Source: Diphasiastrum complanatum
Lineage: Eukaryota; Streptophyta; Lycopodiopsida; Lycopodiales; Lycopodiaceae
Reading direction: 5' to 3'
NCBI GenBank assembly: GCA_029204225.1
Contig: CM055109.1
Location: 26,032,178-26,096,177 of the forward strand
DNA: 64,000 nucleotides
In this document: piece after piece, positions 1 to 12,780 of the stretch
How positions within the stretch are numbered: position 1 is the stretch's first letter
Layout of the letters: each line of letters starts with the position of its first letter
Translations under genes and position numbers: made by a program
Notes under the pieces: model-generated
Told to the model about the DNA's origin: nothing
Databases searched by the model: none
What the model saw: only the letters and a program-made list of their open reading frames with translations

Positions 1-784
1 ACCACCCGTTGCCCTACACTAGTTGTTTGTGATTATCTTATAATGTGTTCTTCAAGTCCAATATCAAGTGAAGGTGACAAAGATTCATGGTGGATTGATA
101 GTGGAGCTAGTTCACACATGATTAGTCAGAAGGAGCTCTTTACTTTACTTCTTTGGTCACTTATGATGGACCCAAGAAAGTGATTCACATGGCCAATGGT
201 GGTGAGTGTGTGATTGAAGGTATTGGTTCAATTCCTATTTGTATTTCTAGTAATAGGAAAGCAATATTGATGGTGTTATTTACATTCCTTCACCTTCAAA
301 GAATTTGCTAAGTGTTGGTCAAATGATAGAGAAAGGATACGTGGTAAAGTTTGGTGGTGATGTTTGTTTCATTACAAAGGAAGAAATCTTGTTCGCTAGG
401 GGCAATAGACAAGATAGACTTTTCAAGCTTGATGCTTTTGTTGTGGCTAATAAAAAGGATGGAATGGATAAGGAGATTGGTCTCAACTTTCCAAAGTTCT
501 CTTTTAGCATCAATAAGATTGGTGGATGTCATGCAAAGTCTAACAAGCTTCCTTATGCTAGATCTAGGTCAAGCTCTAATATATTTCTTGGAGATGTTCA
601 TCTTTGTGCTAACTTGGCTAGCTATGAGGATAATGATGGTTCTTCAATGGTTTTTTATGGCAAGTGCAACCATGCAAAAGGTAAGGGAAGAGCTAACTTC
701 ATCAATGGATGTGGTGAAGGTTCTTCCTTGAAAAAGGTTGTTGCTAATGATTTCTTTGATCATATGGAAAAAAAATGTTGTTAG
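1..784 (+). pseudogene. Ty1/copia pol fragment: protease and start of GAG-pre-integrase region
   Basis: A decayed piece of a copia polyprotein. Around 86-135 the sequence encodes WWIDSGASSHM, the DSGA active site of the copia aspartic protease, which cleaves the Gag-Pol polyprotein. The frame is then lost near 180. An open stretch at 305-784 begins with LSVGQMIEKGY, the usual copia motif just after protease. Its later part (about residues 40-159) is open but does not resemble the standard HxxxH...CxxC zinc-binding region, so it is either very diverged or foreign. No LTR, primer site or reverse transcriptase belongs to it inside the window, and the left end is cut by the window edge. Identification as copia is firm; family membership is not known. 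Confidence 0.75.
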
Positions 785-1153
785 GTGCATGCAAGTCATT
801 TGTGCAACAAGTGGCGTCACATGTCTTCATGAAGAGAGTACATCAAATGGTACTATCATGAGACTTGGTGAGGGAGATAGTCACAAGTCAAAAAGAGCAT
901 TGTCTCAATTAATTTTGAACTTTTCCAAAGTCCATTTTCAGAAATGGACTCGAGAATTTACAACACACCAAATTATGACTTAGTCCGCCCGATGTTTTCA
1001 GAAGTGTCGACACATATGAGTTTGTGACCCATGACATTTAATAACAGCGCCACACAATAAGATAGCAGTTGTTGCTTTAGTAGCCTCAAGCTCCTCTTCG
1101 TCTTGCAGATGTTTGATCCATTGTCTCATATCTTGATATCTTCGTTTTCTGTA
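785..1153. other. Stretch without a recognisable gene
   Basis: Joins the copia fragment to the gypsy-like gag piece. Short open stretches occur on both strands but nothing is recognisable. Confidence 0.5.
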
Positions 1154-1760
1154 TTAAGATTTGGATAGACTCCCAATGGTTGGTATATCATTCAATGGTA
1201 TAGAATTAGCAGGTACTGGATCCATTACTGGTTCTTTCTGCTTATGTGCTCTGGTGACCACCATCAAGGGTGCACTTGGTTTATTCTGAGCTACTAATCT
1301 TTGTTTGATTGTTATCAAATTTATAGGTGCTGTAGCTGGTGGTGGCTTCGGTCTTGCTGGGCAGTCTTTATAGCAATGCCCGTAACCACAGTCACGACAG
1401 AATGGGGGGGCATTCTGCAACTCTATGATTTTCTCCACATGCAAAGCATCTGAGTGGTGCTCTGGTCCAATTTCTAGAGGCTTGTTGTTGAGCGGCAACA
1501 TAAATGGCATATTGTTCTGAAAATCCACCTGAAGACCCACTTGCTTGATCATTTCCATAGTTCCATTGCTCAGCATAGATCCAATCGGGGTGCTCTTCTA
1601 ACAATAATTGGATTGACTTCCTGTAGAAAAATCCAGCTACAAAGAAGGAACTTTTGAGACTCCAATAGAGAATGATGTCCATGAAGGATCTTTCACCACC
1701 TCTTAGAGGATCCCTTACAAGATGTTCCATAAATGTGTATATACATGTAGCACACTTCAA
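1154..1760 (-). pseudogene. Ty3/gypsy-like gag C-terminus with two tandem zinc knuckles, frameshifted
   Basis: Two CX2CX3HX4C zinc knuckles lie back to back on the minus strand: CFACGENHRVAEC, then CRDCGYGHCYKDC. They are in different reading frames that switch at a run of seven C (seven G on the plus strand near 1405-1411). The CX2CX3H spacing, one residue shorter than the copia/retroviral CX2CX4H form, is typical of many Ty3/gypsy Gag proteins. The following VVTRAH segment recalls the gypsy Gag-protease linker. Nucleocapsid knuckles bind element RNA during particle assembly. The N-terminal part (about 1500-1760) has no recognisable capsid domain. It directly abuts the truncated end of copia element A, so it is a rearranged fragment. 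Confidence 0.6.
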
Positions 1761-1762
1761 AA

Positions 1763-2224
1763 CTAAACATCATGCCAAGCCATGGATTCCAAGGCATTTT
1801 GTGCACTTGAAGATACATCAATTAAAATATTAAGTGCATAAATAATGTTGCCAAAGACAACTTGCCTTGCTTGATCCATATGATTGAGCCTAGATGGCTC
1901 CATCTTGATACTCATGGTTCTTCTTGGAGTCCTTGGGTCTTGAGCTTGCTCCTCCACTTGACTTGACTCCAAACCATCAAAGAATTGAATAAGGTGTTGA
2001 TCCAAAGGTGCTTCTTCAAGTTTACAGATCTTCCACTTTTGAAAGATCACATTTCCACCATTGACAACTTCTTTGATGGAAAACAAGTAGATTTTACAAT
2101 CTCTACTTGAAGAGCAAAACACTACCATTATTCCTATCATTGAAATAGGATAATCTTTAGTCCTTACATTGGAATGATCATGCACAAAGCATGTGGACAC
2201 AAAGATTTCCAAATGATGTTTCAT
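1763..2224 (-). pseudogene. Copia family A: integrase C-terminal region and start of reverse transcriptase
   Basis: Open minus-strand frame of about 153 residues. It includes a PRTPRRTMS-type linker, and its end (SAQNALESMAWHD) matches the copia reverse-transcriptase entry where alternate residues spell ..AL....W..A. It lies downstream, in minus orientation, of the family A gag and protease. The integrase catalytic core is missing between about 2224 and 2450, and the frame ends abruptly at 1763 next to gypsy-like sequence, so the element was cut here. Assignment rests on motif order, not on an alignment. Confidence 0.55.
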
Positions 2225-2329
2225 CTTCTATGACTCTATTCAAACTATTACAAAAATAGTTATCCAATGAATTGCTTTATCAACAACAAATGTAGATTTC
2301 AAAGCATCCCATTTCATTGTCTTGTCATA

Positions 2330-2643
2330 CAAAGTAATAAACATCATGAATCTTAAAGGTAAGACATTTTCTAGATCCATGCATTTTGAGGATTCTAGAC
2401 ACAAAGAGATGGTACCAGCACCATCTATCCTACACTCTTCATCATTTGCAGTAAAGACAAATTTTTTAGCAGCATTGAAAGAGTGTAAGGTTGAGAAAAG
2501 TCCTTTTCACAAGACATGTGGGAGCTAGCCCCACTATCAATCCACCAATTGTCTCTTGAATTGCTATTGCTTGTTGGTGAGGATGTAGATGCCATCAAGA
2601 ATACATCTACTTCATCCTCCTCCTCCTCCTTTGCAAGGTTTCC
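2330..2643 (-). pseudogene. Copia family A protease start
   Basis: After the gag stop codon near 2642, the same minus-strand frame reads through an acidic linker to WWIDSGASSHM at about 2520-2555, the copia aspartic-protease active-site motif. The frame stops about 30 residues later. The rest of protease, GAG-pre-integrase and the integrase core are deleted before 2224. Confidence 0.7.
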
Positions 2644-3483
2644 TTATTTGTCCTCCTCCACTTGTGCTCTTATCCTCTTGTAGCATTCAGATGCATAATG
2701 CCCCTTCTTTCCACAAAAGAAGCATTTTTGCTTTGACTTGTCCTTTGAGATTGATGCATCATCCTCTTCTTTGGCCTCCTTTGGATGCTTCTTCTTTCCA
2801 TTGGTCTTCTTTTTGCCCTTGAATGATAAATTCGCTTTCTCATCACCATCCTGCAAAGACAAGGAACTCATCCTAGATTTTGCATGGAGCATCCTACACT
2901 CTTCAGCCACTAATACACTGTGAAGTTTTTCTATAGTTGGCAAAGTGTCTTGGATGGCAAAACTTTGGACCAAATTTGCAAAGTCATCTCCTAGACCTTT
3001 AAGAACAATTTGTACAAGCTCTCCATCATGAATCTTCTCTCCAATGGAAGCCAACTCCCTATTTAGAGACTTGATTCTGAATACATAATCCTGTGCACTC
3101 TCCTCACTTCTCTTCATGCTTTGCAAAATCTGATTTCTAAGCATGAGTACTCTTGAAGTGTTACTAGATTCATAGATTGATTTTAAAGACTCCCAAGCCT
3201 CTTTAGCACTAGTATATGCTGATACTTCTCTCAACAAATCATTGCTCACATTCATCTTCACACAATGAAGTGCAAGCCTAGATCTCTTCTTGTATCTAGC
3301 TAACTCATGTGCACCTAGAGGTTCATCTTCATCTTCAATCAAGAACTCATAAAGGTCTTGGAGCACCAAGAGTGACTCCATCCTAACCTTCCAAATAGCA
3401 TAATTTGTAGAATTCAATCTTTCACTAGCTTCTAGAAGGTATGCTCCAGCATATCCCATCTTACTAGTGACTTCTACAAACAA
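2644..3483 (-). CDS. Copia family A Gag (UBN2-type capsid plus CCHC zinc knuckle), intact frame
   Basis: A 279-residue uninterrupted Gag. The N-terminus (RLNSTNYAIWKVRMESLL) is the conserved copia gag entry motif LxxxNYxxWK; the middle matches the UBN2/retrotran_gag domain (EAWESLKSIYE, MLRNQI). The C-terminus is lysine-rich and ends in a CX2CX4HX4C knuckle, CFFCGKKGHYASEC. Gag forms the virus-like particle in the cytoplasm and packages the element RNA. The frame follows a 5' leader, primer-binding site and LTR in the correct order on the minus strand. It is the least damaged coding segment of family A, although the downstream pol is truncated. Confidence 0.85.
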   Translation of the reverse strand: MFVEVTSKMGYAGAYLLEASERLNSTNYAIWKVRMESLLVLQDLYEFLIEDEDEPLGAHELARYKKRSRLALHCVKMNVSNDLLREVSAYTSAKEAWESLKSIYESSNTSRVLMLRNQILQSMKRSEESAQDYVFRIKSLNRELASIGEKIHDGELVQIVLKGLGDDFANLVQSFAIQDTLPTIEKLHSVLVAEECRMLHAKSRMSSLSLQDGDEKANLSFKGKKKTNGKKKHPKEAKEEDDASISKDKSKQKCFFCGKKGHYASECYKRIRAQVEEDK

Positions 3484-4253
3484 CGAATAGATTTGATTGA
3501 CTTGAAACTCACAAAGGTCTCACACTTGCAATGTTTCAGTCAAATTTGATTTCTAATCCAACAAATGGACTTATAATCACAGTTCTATCACTCCCTCACA
3601 AAGCTGGAATGAAGATAAGATGAAGTGAAAACTACTTTCAAACAAATCTTGCCAAGAAATGGATTTTATTGTCTCTAGAAACTCACTAAGGTCTCTCTCT
3701 TGTAGTTTTTCACTCAAATTAGATTTCTAATCCAACAAATGGACTTATAATCTCAGTTCTAGCACTCTCTCAAAAAGTTGGAATGAAGATAAGATGATGT
3801 GAAATCTACCTACAATCAAAATCTTGCCAATTTTGGCTATTTTTGGACAAAAAAATGACTTAATCTCTTTCTTCCTTCTTGGTGTACTTTCAAGACCTTT
3901 TTTTAACCTTGATAGGACTTGAACTCAGCCTAGATTAATTAGATTCCATGAAACAAATTCAAATCTAATCAATGGCAAATGATCTTGGTAGATTATCCTA
4001 GGATCTCCACCAAAAATTACACCAACAACTCACAAATTGAATTTTTTTGGATCAAATGAATACCATGCATTAAATGCAGGTTCAAAGGTGACAACACATG
4101 TGGATAGTATGGATTTGGACCCCTACCAAGTTTGGGATCAAATCTCCTCACCAAAATCAAGATTCTAGCTTGCCCTCTCAATACTAGCTTTTAGCACCAA
4201 AACTTGCTAAAAATGGATTTGCATTAGATCAATGGCTTATGATCTTGTACTTG
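3484..4253 (-). other. Untranslated leader of copia element A
   Basis: Non-coding sequence between the primer-binding site and gag. Two related blocks repeat inside it (about 3490-3600 and 3670-3790, each with CTCACAAAGGTCTC- or CTCACTAAGGTCTC-like starts). A closely related leader occurs at 62,499-63,086, confirming that it belongs to a family. Confidence 0.6.
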
Positions 4254-4265
4254 GATCTGATACCA
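4254..4265 (-). promoter_or_regulatory. Primer-binding site, initiator-Met tRNA type (element A)
   Basis: The minus strand reads TGGTATCAGATC immediately after the LTR end TCACA. Canonical plant copia sites read TGGTATCAGAGC, so one base differs. It fixes the 3' edge of the 5' LTR. Confidence 0.85.
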
Positions 4266-4966
4266 TGTGAAAGTACTGTACTTTAGGACCATAAATGGAC
4301 CTACAAAAGATCCACAAGATTGATTGGATGCTTGATTAACAATCTATCGAAAAAGTCAACACAAAAAAGTTGATCTAGATTGACAATTTGACAAACAACA
4401 AGCATTAACAATCCAAAGCATTGATAAACATTGAAATCCGATCCCACATGTGTGTACTACAGGCTTTAGTACGGCCTTCAACCTGAGAAACAAGTAGAAA
4501 TTGATTTGGTTTCATTTGGATCACAAAAACTCAATGTAGATAGTGAACTAGCTTGAGATTGCCAATGAGCTCCAAAAATTTTCTATCTTCTCACTATGGA
4601 GAGAGGGAATACATAGCAAATTTGACTTCCTTCTTGAAGTTAGGTGGATTTCCAGCATGCAATAAGGAAGTTAACTCACTCTCCTTGACCTAAAATGAAA
4701 CCCTAGCCTAGATCCTAGAGTTATGCTTGGTAAGTAGCTAGTTGGTCAAATTTTCACCTTAAACTTAGGTGTAGGTCCTATAAAGTAAGGATGACCACCA
4801 AATAGACATGACCAACTCTCTTGACTTGATCTGCCCTACATTAGGATGGGTTTTACACGTGTCATCATGGCCTCACATGTGTGGGACCCACTTGGGTAAA
4901 CAATTTACACTATTCTACATGGTTTTTGATCAAGCTAGATTTGCCAATTTTTGGCAATTCTTCACA
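4266..4966 (-). repeat. 5' LTR of copia element A (701 bp)
   Basis: In minus orientation the repeat begins TGTGAAGAATTGCC and ends CTTTCACA, directly before the primer-binding site. The same 701-bp length and ends recur at 7729-8429 in the opposite direction. Its outer flank (4967-4971, plus strand) is CTCTC, i.e. GAGAG on the element strand, inside a CT-rich tract. Confidence 0.88.
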
Positions 4967-4973
4967 CTCTCCA

Positions 4974-5115
<142 letters not shown>

Positions 5116-5121
5116 AGGACC

Positions 5122-5305
5122 GAATAGCTTTGGGTAGGTGCTCGAGCCCCAAAAGCTTTTCCTAGCCAAGGCATTTTCTCTCTCATCTCTCTCCTCCTCC
5201 CTAGGTTGGGTGTGAATAGCCTTGAGTAGGCACTCGAGCCCCCAAAGCCTCTCTCGACCTAGGCATTCACTCTCTCCCTCTCTCTACTCTCTCTCCTCTC
5301 CCTCT
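5122..5305. repeat. Imperfect tandem duplication, period about 92 bp
   Basis: Two adjacent copies each start GAATAGC, contain TAGGxxCTCGAGCCCC and end in CT-rich sequence (copy starts 5122 and 5214). They directly follow the (CT)66 tract. Confidence 0.75.
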
Positions 5306-5689
5306 CTCTTCGTGCTATGTAGGTGAAGGCGAGGTTGTCGCTCTCAACGTTCGAATCGTATGCTACATTGACGACACAATAGTGGCGTCGTTGCTGGGGA
5401 GCGCCACACTCTTAGCACTCTGTCGCTCCTTCTTTCCCTCGCTCTTTTCTTCTCTCTCACCATTTTTTTTCACTAAAAATCGGAATTTTAGGGGTAGAAT
5501 AGCTTGATTAGTGTTAGTTTTTACCGTTTCTTGTGAATTTTTTTTTTGTATGTACTGTAAGGAGAGATTGTGGGGTGGGAGGATCAATTCCAAGCACCCA
5601 ATCCCTTCCAAAAATCCAAAAAAAATTCAAAATCTGTCTTTGGCGAAAAATTTAGGCGGAAAAACATATAAAATCTAATAGCTTTTGGT

Positions 5690-6340
5690 TCTGATTGAAG
5701 TAACCTTTGCAGAGCCTTCCGAAGTTCCATCTCACTAAGACAAGGACACAGAAATCTCTACGAGAGTTAGTCCCTAGCAGATTTTGAGAAGACACAAAAA
5801 AACCCATAAAAATTCAAAAATCCCTTGTAAAAATCAAAAAAAAAAATTCAAAACTTAAAACTAACCTTTGCAAAGCCCTTTGAAGTTCCATCTCACTGAG
5901 ATCAGGACACAAAGAAGGTTAGATCCCAAAAAAAGTGCCTCTACGAAGGTTTCCAAGGTAAAAAAAAATGGAAAAATAAGGCTGAACCTTCGCAGACGTC
6001 AAGTTTTATTTTTTGTGGCAACTTACCTTCGCAGAGAATTCTGAAGTTCCATCTCACTGAGACAAGGACACAGAAGAGCTTGCAAGAGTTAGTTTGAATC
6101 ATTGAGTGATTTGTGAGCCAAAAAGTGGTCCTAAACCCTCGCAGACATAATAACTCTTGCACCATTGAGAAGTAACCTTCGCAGACATCCCATTGTCTTT
6201 AGAATGTCATTTTCTATCACTGATGAAGTCTGCGAGAGTTAGTTTGAGATATTGAATGTTCTGTAAGCAAAAAAGTGGTTTTGAACCCTCGTAGACATCA
6301 ATAACTCTTAGACCACTGGGAAAGAACCTTTACTTAGATC
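5690..6340. repeat. Array of diverged non-coding repeats
   Basis: The phrase GAAGTTCCATCTCACT plus an ACCTTYGCA-like lead-in recurs near 5720, 5880 and 6040. A second unit built on GAGAGTTAGTTTGA, AAAAAGTGGT and AACCCTCGCAGACAT recurs near 6080-6190 and 6230-6330. No coding frame runs through the array. Confidence 0.65.
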
Positions 6341-6676
6341 TGCTGACTCAGATCCAGCTATTGTTAAAGGGACAAGAGCTAATTCCCAATAGATTGCAAT
6401 AAAATTGGTTTTTTGACTGTAAAAACAGTACAAATGTTAGCTGATATTTCGCACAAAAGATCGGGCTCTGTTTAAAGCGATTTTGTGTTTTCTCACATAG
6501 ACAGCTAAATAAAGAGTTGTAAAAAGCACCTCCAAAAGAGGTATACCTTTCTAGCACCTTTCAATAATTTTTAATACTTTTCAGCACTTGACATGAGTAA
6601 CTTTAGATGCACATATCTATCTCTACATAACTCCAAACTGAAAAAAATTTGAAAGACATGTTTCTATGGTCATATA

Positions 6677-7046
6677 ACTTAGAATTTGCTTCGAACAGGA
6701 ACACAGATCATGCTACACAGTAACATAGACAGAAAACACTCTCCACAGCAAGCTCACATAGCACTGTATTTTTCAAAGTGAAATTACACTGTACATATAG
6801 TTGTTCACTCAGGCAACCCATGCATGACCCAAGTTGCCGTTGGTGGGACGCGTGTCCCATCGACTTGCCTCGTGGCGAGGCCAACTGATCCTTATCAACT
6901 GATAGGACCCACAGTATAGTAGCACAATGATTCTACTTTAACTCACTTCTCTCCCTTAAAGTAGAGTCTATTTTTTATACAGTCATATAATAGCTTTAAA
7001 GTCAACAAACTTTAAGTACAGAAAGATTTGATCTAAACTTATCAGA
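6677..7046 (-). mobile_element. Truncated 3' end of a copia family B element, with degenerate LTR
   Basis: 6677 to about 6945 matches the 276-bp family B LTR found at 21457, 32817 and 40343, in minus orientation and ending ATTCTAAGT. The adjoining 6950-7046 matches the region between RNase H and the LTR (CTTTAAGGGAGAG polypurine tract) of the other B copies. Similarity stops abruptly at 7047. The start of this LTR is diverged. Confidence 0.8.
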
Positions 7047-7728
7047 CTGTTGGTAGGTTTGCGGATCCCAAGGCAACCCTAACCCTATTTAATAAGTGAG
7101 AGGGATTTGGCACCCTTGTGTGTGTAAGTCCAACCCGATGATCACACAGTTATTTGATTGATTAGTTAAAAGTCAATAAAAGGACTTTAGGCCTTTTTGC
7201 GGGACTTTTAATGTCACAGGGCCTAAATGTCAAGTTAGTGAATAAAGTTGGGTTTCCCTCCAATTTTGATGGTTCCCACACTTTTTTAAATTTGAATAAA
7301 AAGAGAGGCAAGATTGGACCAATAAGATTCAAAGGCCAGGGTCCTCCTCTCTACTATAAGAAGGGACCAACTCGAGTTGCTCCTCATTCTCATTTCCTCA
7401 TTTCAATAAAGCAGATTGGTTCTCTTCAGAAATGGATTGATGAATGTCCTTGCTCTCTATCACTTTTCCTCCATCTCTCATGCTTATATGGATTTTGCTA
7501 ATTGTTGGATCTGAGTGTTAGTGGGATTGTATGTTATTATACTTTTTATGAGAGAAAAAGGGAGAGAGAGAAAGAGTAAGCTATCTCTGTTGTGGATGTG
7601 TAGTGTTAAGGGATGTGTAGTGTTAATGAGTAGGATTAAAGGATGTAGAGTTAGATTTAGATCTTTTATTAGCTTTCATTCATCTAGCAAGAGAGTTGTA
7701 GATAGATCAAGCTAGATTTGAGGAGGAG
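7047..7728 (+). other. Probable 3' untranslated end of element A, with polypurine tract
   Basis: Non-coding sequence that ends GATTTGAGGAGGAG directly before the plus-strand A LTR. GAGGAGGAG fits a polypurine tract used to prime plus-strand DNA synthesis. Most of the stretch has no recognisable content, and its assignment to element A is inferred from position. Confidence 0.45.
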
Positions 7729-8429
7729 TGTGAAGAATTGCCAAAAATTGGCAAATCTAGCTTGATCAAAAACCATGTAGAATAGTGTAAATTGTGTACA
7801 CAAGTGGGTCCCACACATGTGGGGCCATGATGCCACATGAGAAACCCATCCTAATGTAGGTTAGGTCAAGTCAAGAGAGTTGGTCATGTCTATTTGGTGG
7901 TCATCCCTACTTTATAGGACCTACACCTAAGTTTAAGGTGAAAATTTGACCAACTAGCTACCTACCAAGCATAACTCTAGGAAATAGACTAGGGTTTCAT
8001 TTTAGGTCAAGGAGAGTGAGTTAACTTCCTTATTGCATGCTGGAAATTCACCTAACTTCAAGAAGGAAGTTGAATTTGCTATGTATTCCCTCTCTCCATA
8101 GTGAGAAGATAGAAAATTTTTGGAGCTCATTGGCAATCTCAAGCTAGTTCACTATCTACATTGAGTTTTTGTGATCCAAATGAAACCAAATCAATTTCTA
8201 CTTGTTTCTCAGGTTGAAGGTCGTACTACAGCCTGTAGTACACACGTGTGGGCTCAGATTTCAATGTTTATCAATGCTTTGGATTGTTAATGCTTGTTGT
8301 TTGTCAAATTGCCAATCTAGGTCAACTTTTTTGTGTCTAGTTTTTTGATAGATTGTTAAGCAAGCATCCAATCACTCTTGTGGGTCTTTTGTCGATCCAT
8401 TTATGGTCCTAAAGTACAGTACTTTCACA
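7729..8429 (+). repeat. LTR of copia family A, plus orientation (701 bp)
   Basis: Starts TGTGAAGAATTGCC and ends AGTACAGTACTTTCACA. It is the reverse-complement partner of 4266-4966, with the same length and only scattered differences. Upstream is a polypurine tract, so it behaves as a 3' LTR. Its 3' flank is GAGAG, which equals the outer flank of the 4266-4966 LTR. It does not equal its own 5' flank (AGGAG), so it is not a simple solo LTR. Confidence 0.88.
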
Positions 8430-8857
8430 GAGAGAGTGAGAAAACAAGAGAGTTTCCTCCTTAGATTGACAATGTCAAATGAGTACAAATGGTGCCCTTT
8501 TATTCTTGGGGAGGCCCTTGTCCCATTCATCCTATTGGCTACATGAAATGGCATGGATTGCAATCATAGCCCTTACAAAGAAATACAAAAGATCTAGTGG
8601 TGCACAAAGAAACACACCCCACCTACCACCATTTGACTTTGACTCAACCTTGTAACTTAGACTTTGGCCTTTAACTTATTTTATTTACACCTATGGCCCA
8701 AGTCACTAGGAAACAACTTAATCTATTTAACTAGTGTGCTCATTGGGCTGGGCTTATACACGTAGGAAGCCAGTGCCTCACAGTTATTGCTCTACTGTAC
8801 GGTGGCGGGGCCCACTTGGTAAGGCTTGGCCAACAATAGTTTTAGTGGTGGGACCCA
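8430..8857. other. Stretch without a recognisable gene
   Basis: Begins with a short GAGAGAGTGAG run, then ordinary non-coding sequence. Nothing else is supported. Confidence 0.5.
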
Positions 8858-9597
8858 CTAATATATTATTGTGCTGAAAATACCAACAACAAAGTTGAGC
8901 TCAAAATTTGTGCCTTGTTCTGAATTTGAATTACTATTTGACTTTCGTGATTTCTTCGACTTCTTCTTCTTATCAAATTTCTTCAAATAAAGAGCTTTTG
9001 ATTTTGGTACTGAATGAGAGAATGAAGATCCATGTCTCTGGATTTCTTCCTGTAGTAGCATAGACGAAACTTGTGCTAATGTAAGACCTTGTTGAGTGAA
9101 AATGATGATTACCAAATTTTTGTAAGTGTTAAGAAGGCTCGATGGGAGAGTCATGATGGCATCTACATCGCTGATTTCTACGCCACTTGCAGACATCTGC
9201 TCAATAAAACTTTTGAAGTTATTCAAGTGATTTGTAATCGAATGTGTATCAGCCATTTCGAATGAAAAAAACTTTTTCCTCAGATGAAATTTGGCAGTCA
9301 CATCTATACTGTCATAGAGAGTGCTTAGAATATTCCATTTTTTTTAACGAAGTTCGAGCGCTTTGAATATGACTAATATGATTATCTCTAATATTGAGAG
9401 TGATAAGGGCAAAGGCCTTCCCATCCTTCAACTTCCAATTAGTAATGCCCACTTGACCTGCAATAGTTTTAACCTCGGTACCTTTGACAACTTCCCAGAG
9501 CTCTTTTGCTTGTAGAATCACCCTCATTTAGAATTTCCATAAGCAATAGTGGTCATTGTCCAACTTTTCAATAGAATTTGAAGATGACGCATCCATA
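8858..9597 (-). pseudogene. Copia gag remnant (family C relative)
   Basis: From about 9597 the minus strand encodes MDASSSNSIEKLDND-YCLWKF, the copia gag entry motif, and closely parallels the C1 gag start near 18,940. A stop follows. The rest of a UBN2-type Gag is split over two frames (about 9312-9527 and 8858-9301): WEVVKG, FSFEMADTHSITNHLNNF and LTLAQVSSMLLQEEI segments. It ends in a lysine/serine-rich tail without a zinc knuckle. There is no LTR, primer site or pol attached, so this is an isolated, dead fragment. Confidence 0.8.
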
Positions 9598-11509
<1,912 letters not shown>

Positions 11510-12075
11510 TGGGGCTATATTTACAAACTAATTGGTGATACTTCTACATCTCTTTGTTTTTTATTCCTTATTTTTGGTAGTCAAGACCTCACTCATTCAG
11601 TCATTGCATCAAATGATCTCACACATGTAACCAAAAGTGATTTGGCTAATGAATTTGAATTCATAAATAATGGACCTTTTGACTATTTCCTCAACATTCA
11701 AATGACTTGAGGTAAAAAAATGATAATGCACATATTTTAAGAGAATTACATAGTATATATCCTCAATAGTCTTATATGGAATCTCTATATTGATGCAAGC
11801 TAGAAGTGAATCATCCAAAGAATCTGAGCAAGAATAAACTACAGATGTGCCTTGTTTCATGCCTTATTCCAGTACTACTAAAAGCTTAATGTATGTAATG
11901 CTTTTTGGTTTCTATACTGATGCAAGTAGAAGTGAATTATCCAAAGAAGTTGAGCGAGAATAAACTAGAGATGTGCCTTACTTCATGCCTTACTCTAGTG
12001 CTACTAGAAGCTTAATGTATATAATGCTTTATACTCGTGAACCTTGCGTTTTCTATATATCATGTATCATAAAAA
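11510..12075 (+). pseudogene. Decayed copia reverse transcriptase with internal 128-bp tandem duplication
   Basis: Translated segments match the copia RT core downstream of the YVDD site: DLTHxxxASNDLTHV, then LANEFEFINNGPFDYFLNIQM (family consensus LxxEFxMxDLGxxxYFLGIQ). These are followed by MPYSSATRSLMYIMLYTREP, a version of VPYxxAVGSLMYAMLCTRPD. Stops and frameshifts break it. The part from about 11783 is duplicated in tandem (starts 11783 and 11911, period 128), both copies carrying GATGCAAG...GAAGTGAAT and AGCTTAATGTAT. Its orientation is opposite to the 2OG-oxygenase exon just downstream. Confidence 0.7.
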
Positions 12076-12140
12076 TCAGTACAAATATATATTGAAATTC
12101 GGGAATCCTGAGGTGGAGATTAGCGAGGGGCAAGGTCCAC

Positions 12141-12652
12141 CTGAAGGCCTCGTTACCCTCTGGCCAGAACTTCATTATCATGTCCGACCTATGCTGTGGG
12201 TTCAAAGGAAGCCGAAGAGCCTCGCTCAATTGCAGCATCTTACCATCTTCCCCTGATGACTTGGCAAGGTAACCATGAAAGCTTCCTGCAGCAGGTTCAG
12301 CCCTGGTTTTGGCTTCAAACGGAAGAGCAAATACATGGGAGGCTTGTTCCTCAATCTCACTGAACAGCTTGCGAGGCACATCATGGTTAGCTACTTGAAG
12401 AAATCCCCACTCTTTGACCGCCATCACGAGCTTCTGTATTTCAGATTCATCCGCGTGGTAGAGCAGTCGTAGATCAATGACAGGAAGCTGGGCTTGTGTC
12501 AAAACCTGATCCTGGGCGACGAGGTCATGGGAAGAATTCATGTGTGGATGCTGGTGTTTATAATCAGGTGAGGGAGGTGGATCAGTGGGTGTGGATGGGT
12601 GATGAAGAAGAAATGATGAGGAGGCACCATTTGCTGGTCCATTGGGCGCCAT
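12141..12652 (-). CDS. 2-oxoglutarate/Fe(II)-dependent oxygenase, first exon only
   Basis: The exon encodes the DIOX_N domain of plant soluble 2OG-Fe(II) oxygenases, the DOXC class of hormone and specialised-metabolite oxidases. After a Pro/His-rich leader of about 55 residues it reads LPVIDLRLL, then KEWGFLQVANHDVP (the usual motif is NHGVP; here Gly is Asp) and KFWPEGNEAF. The exon probably ends at the donor CAG|GTGGAC at 12141/12140, because the frame beyond loses family character. The catalytic His-x-Asp...His and the 2OG-binding RxS are in later exons, which are absent downstream where a decayed copia RT lies. Either an insertion-filled intron separates them beyond what can be recognised, or this is a truncated gene. 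Start Met 12652 opens the frame. Confidence 0.75.
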
Positions 12653-12737
12653 AGCTGATATGGTGTGAGATCAGACGGCACTATATTATTTCGTTGTTTC
12701 AGTGTGAGATGTGGAAGCTTTAGTGTAAAATGTGTAC

Positions 12738-12740
<3 letters not shown>

Positions 12741-12773
<33 letters not shown>
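12741..12773. repeat. (TA)n microsatellite upstream of the oxygenase exon
   Basis: About 16 TA units, roughly 90 bp upstream of the oxygenase start codon; it may overlap its core promoter. Confidence 0.9.

Positions 12774-12780
<7 letters not shown>

Noticed and set aside
7729-8429. Solo LTR interpretation
   Set aside because: Its immediate flanks (AGGAG and GAGAG) do not match, while its 3' flank matches the outer flank of the inverted LTR at 4266-4966.
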